From JAICTV01 sp035634055 (GTDB lineage: Bacteria > Planctomycetota > Phycisphaerae > Tepidisphaerales > Tepidisphaeraceae): a stretch of 24,714 bases of DNA. The stretch covers positions 1 through 24,714 of the forward strand of contig DASQDR010000103.1 of assembly GCA_035634055.1 (NCBI GenBank), given 5' to 3'. A program made the translations under genes and the position numbers. Under the pieces are notes generated by a model. That model was not told the DNA's origin, did no database searches, and worked only from the letters and a program-made list of their open reading frames with translations. Below, one piece after another: positions 22,629 through 24,714 of this stretch (positions are counted from its first letter, which is position 1; each line of letters begins with the position of its first letter).

Positions 22629-24575
22629 ATGCCCGTGCCTGCCACGCTGACGGTCTATCCCCGCGCCCGCCGGGGTGTCGAAGATGGGAACGTGAGACAT
22701 TTGTTATCGCTTGCCGCTGTCGTCGTCGCCTCGATCGCGCTGATTTCCCTGGTCGCCCCGGCGCGGTTACCGGCTGGCGAAGTCGATTCGCCGGCGCCGG
22801 GGTCCGGGCGGGCGGAGATCTCCAGCGTTGTGGTCCATTTTGCCGACGGTTCGGAGCAGCGGCTGGACGCCGCCGCGCCAGCGACGCGCCCCACCGTGCC
22901 GCCCCCCGCCACCGCCCCCACCACCGCGCCCGATCCCGCCGCCCCGCCGCGCGCCATCGCCCGGCGGGTGGAGCCGTTCCTCGGCGTCAACCTCGAGAGC
23001 TTGCGCGATTACGACCGCCAGCTCATGTTCATCGACGCCATGAAGACCAGCCGTCGCTGGGGGTCGCCGAACAAGACCTTCGACGGCAAGGGGATCGTCG
23101 GCCCCGACGGCTGGCCGGGCGACGACGCCGGCACGCTGGTCTTCACCGACGCCAAGAACGTCAACGGCGTTTACAAGTTCTCCTGCACCGGGCGGTGCGA
23201 CCTGGTCACCACCGGCTCATCCGCGAAGGTGATGAACCACGGCTACGACCGCGCCAACAACCGCACCGTCGCCGACGTGGTGGTCATGGCGCCGAAGGAC
23301 AAGCCGGTGACGCTCTCGCTGGCGTTCAAGAACACCGCCGGCGGCGTGAAGGACATCAAGTTGATCCGCCCCGGCTACGCGGACGACTCGAAAATCTTCA
23401 CCAACGAATTCCTGGCTGCCCTGCGCCCGTTCGGCGCGATTCGTTTCATGGATTACCTCAAGACCAACAACAGCCAGGTCAAGGCGTGGGACGACCGCTG
23501 CAAGGTGACCGACCCGCAGTACACGCTGAAGGGCGGGCCTTATGAGCTGGCGGTCGAGCTTGGGAACGTTGCGGGGAAGGACGTCTGGCTGAACGTGCCG
23601 GCGCTGGCGGATGACGACTTCGTCCGCCAGCTTGGCGCGCTGGTGCGCGAGCGGTTGCGGCCGGACTTGAATTGTTACGTGGAGTACAGCAACGAGGTCT
23701 GGAACGGAATGTTCCAGCAGTTCAAGCAGAACCAGGCGGCCGCCGAGGCGGAGGTGGCCGCCGGCGAGAGCACCCTTAACGACGGCGGCAAGGACAACAA
23801 CAAGTTCTACTGGGCGCGCAAGCGCGTCGCCAAGCGCGCGGTCGAGATCAAACGGCTGCTCGGCGACGACCCGCGCTTCCGCGTGCTGCTCGCCAGCCAG
23901 GTCGGCTTCGCCCCGCCGGGATCGATGCTCAAGCAGCAGTTGGAGTACGTCGAGAAGCACCACGGCCCGCCGGCGAAGTTCTTCTACGCCGTCGCCTGCG
24001 CCCCCTACTTCTCCACCGGGCGCGACGAGAACGACCCGGCGCGCAAGAAGTGGTTCAGCGAGCGCAAGGACCTGACGATAGACCTGATCTGCGAAAGGCT
24101 GCTGATCCGCACCGACGCGTCGGGCAGCGACGGCGCCAAGGCGTTCCACGCGCTGGCGCGGCAGTACGGGCTGAAGAGCTTCGGCTACGAGGGCGGCCTC
24201 GACCTCCAGCAGCACAACAGCCAGGTCGACCTCAAGATCGCCAGCCAGTACGACCCGCGCACGGGGCTGGCGGTCGAGAAGTACCTCGACCGCTGGTACG
24301 CCGCCGGCGGCGACGCCATCTTCTACTTCACCCTGAGCTGCAAGTACGACCGCAACGGCTACTGGGGCCTGACGGAGGACGTGCGCGACATGGCCACCCC
24401 GAAGTACCAGGCGGCCGTGCGCGTCGCCGAAAAGCTGGCCACCCACGGCGCCGCCGCCAACGCGGCGGGGCCGGCGAATGGCGCGGGCGCAGCAAACGGA
24501 GCAAGCCCAGTGAACGCAACGAATGCAGAGGACGCCGCGAAAGCTGCCGACACCGCAACCGCCGCGGATAGGTAA
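22629..24575 (+). CDS. Secreted glycoside hydrolase candidate, clan GH-A-like TIM barrel
   Basis: ATG 22629 follows GGAGG by five bases and gives 648 residues. A GTG at 22692 would also work and would place the signal/anchor segment (LLSLAAVVVASIALISLVAPA, about residues 25-45) closer to the start. A Pro/Thr/Ala linker (about 90-118) leads to the main domain (about 120-615), which begins VEPFLGVNLESLRDY. YVEYSNEVWN holds Asn355-Glu356, the Asn-Glu pair expected of an acid/base on strand 4 of clan GH-A enzymes. FGYEGG holds Glu521, a plausible strand-7 nucleophile. IFYFTLS and YWGLTED lie where the last strand should be. The SNEVWN signature is known from unnamed bacterial proteins often annotated as cellulose-binding or hypothetical. 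The C-terminal 40 residues are Ala/Asn low-complexity. No LExRxLL motif or dockerin-like module is present, unlike the five upstream exported proteins. Substrate unknown. Confidence 0.75.
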   Translation: MPVPATLTVYPRARRGVEDGNVRHLLSLAAVVVASIALISLVAPARLPAGEVDSPAPGSGRAEISSVVVHFADGSEQRLDAAAPATRPTVPPPATAPTTAPDPAAPPRAIARRVEPFLGVNLESLRDYDRQLMFIDAMKTSRRWGSPNKTFDGKGIVGPDGWPGDDAGTLVFTDAKNVNGVYKFSCTGRCDLVTTGSSAKVMNHGYDRANNRTVADVVVMAPKDKPVTLSLAFKNTAGGVKDIKLIRPGYADDSKIFTNEFLAALRPFGAIRFMDYLKTNNSQVKAWDDRCKVTDPQYTLKGGPYELAVELGNVAGKDVWLNVPALADDDFVRQLGALVRERLRPDLNCYVEYSNEVWNGMFQQFKQNQAAAEAEVAAGESTLNDGGKDNNKFYWARKRVAKRAVEIKRLLGDDPRFRVLLASQVGFAPPGSMLKQQLEYVEKHHGPPAKFFYAVACAPYFSTGRDENDPARKKWFSERKDLTIDLICERLLIRTDASGSDGAKAFHALARQYGLKSFGYEGGLDLQQHNSQVDLKIASQYDPRTGLAVEKYLDRWYAAGGDAIFYFTLSCKYDRNGYWGLTEDVRDMATPKYQAAVRVAEKLATHGAAANAAGPANGAGAANGASPVNATNAEDAAKAADTATAADR

Positions 24576-24656
24576 TCCGTTAGGGAGGGCTCTCGCGGTC
24601 ACGCATCGCGCGTAGTGCCGCACTCGCCTTCACGTGCAGGCGACCCGGTCAGCGCA

Positions 24657-24691
24657 TGTCATCCCGAAGCGTACTCGCGAGGGATCTCGGG
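24657..24691. repeat. Copy of a widespread intergenic repeat (TCATCCCGA...GGGATCTCGGG type)
   Basis: The segment begins TGTCATCCCGAAGC and ends GAGGGATCTCGGG, with CCCGA and TCGGG arms. It resembles short dispersed intergenic sequences of the form TGTCATCCTGAGCG...AAGGATCTCGG that I know from many unrelated bacterial genomes. It is the only copy I see in this window. The rest of the tail (24576-24656 and 24692-24714) shows no gene. Confidence 0.5.
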
Positions 24692-24714
24692 CAGGTGGAG
24701 AGTGCTCGCGTTCC

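Overview
The window is very GC-rich and almost fully coding. It looks like the chromosome of a planctomycete, most likely a Phycisphaerae/Tepidisphaerales-type lineage. The reasons are giant secreted multidomain proteins, an N-terminal LExRxLL(A) motif (the LEPR-XLL type typical of planctomycetes), ELWxxDGT repeats, autotransporter-associated beta-strand repeats without an autotransporter barrel, and dockerin-like C-termini. The assignment is inferred from protein style; no rRNA or other phylogenetic marker is present.

Left part (1-18190, all + strand): five consecutive genes for large exported proteins. In order they are (1) an autotransporter-associated-repeat protein cut by the left edge, (2) a PQQ-type sugar dehydrogenase (GSDH/sorbosone dehydrogenase family) with two Ig-like domains, (3) a YesW-type PL11 rhamnogalacturonan lyase with LamG, FN3, DUF1349-like and SdrD-B-like modules, (4) a 1870-residue protein with about 17 ELWxxDGT propeller repeats, a TIM-barrel-like hydrolase candidate, two FN3 and a LamG domain, and (5) a matrixin-type (M10) zinc metalloprotease. 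Their central domains are unrelated, yet all five end in the same module of about 120-140 residues: a W-x-G / SGRNGGAWNG segment, an LGISG..T..W.G..VDAT segment, and two dockerin/EF-hand-like calcium loops reaching almost to the stop codon. The four with a visible N-terminus also share a LExRxLLA motif within the first about 35 residues. The most economical reading is a bipartite export/attachment tag carried by different catalytic and adhesive cargos, acting on extracellular polysaccharide and protein.

Middle (18256-20426, - strand): a two-TM membrane protein, a histidine/glycine-rich lipoprotein, and a glycine-zipper lipoprotein with an EF-hand loop. A strong hairpin (19708-19742) separates the two lipoproteins.

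Right part (20590-24575, + strand): a zinc-ribbon/TPR protein, a two-TM coiled-coil protein and a secreted clan GH-A-like glycoside hydrolase candidate. The window ends in a short tail with a copy of a widely dispersed intergenic repeat. No gap between genes exceeds 300 bases; the largest are 22366-22628 and 15986-16234. I found no tRNA, rRNA, CRISPR array, insertion sequence or phage gene.
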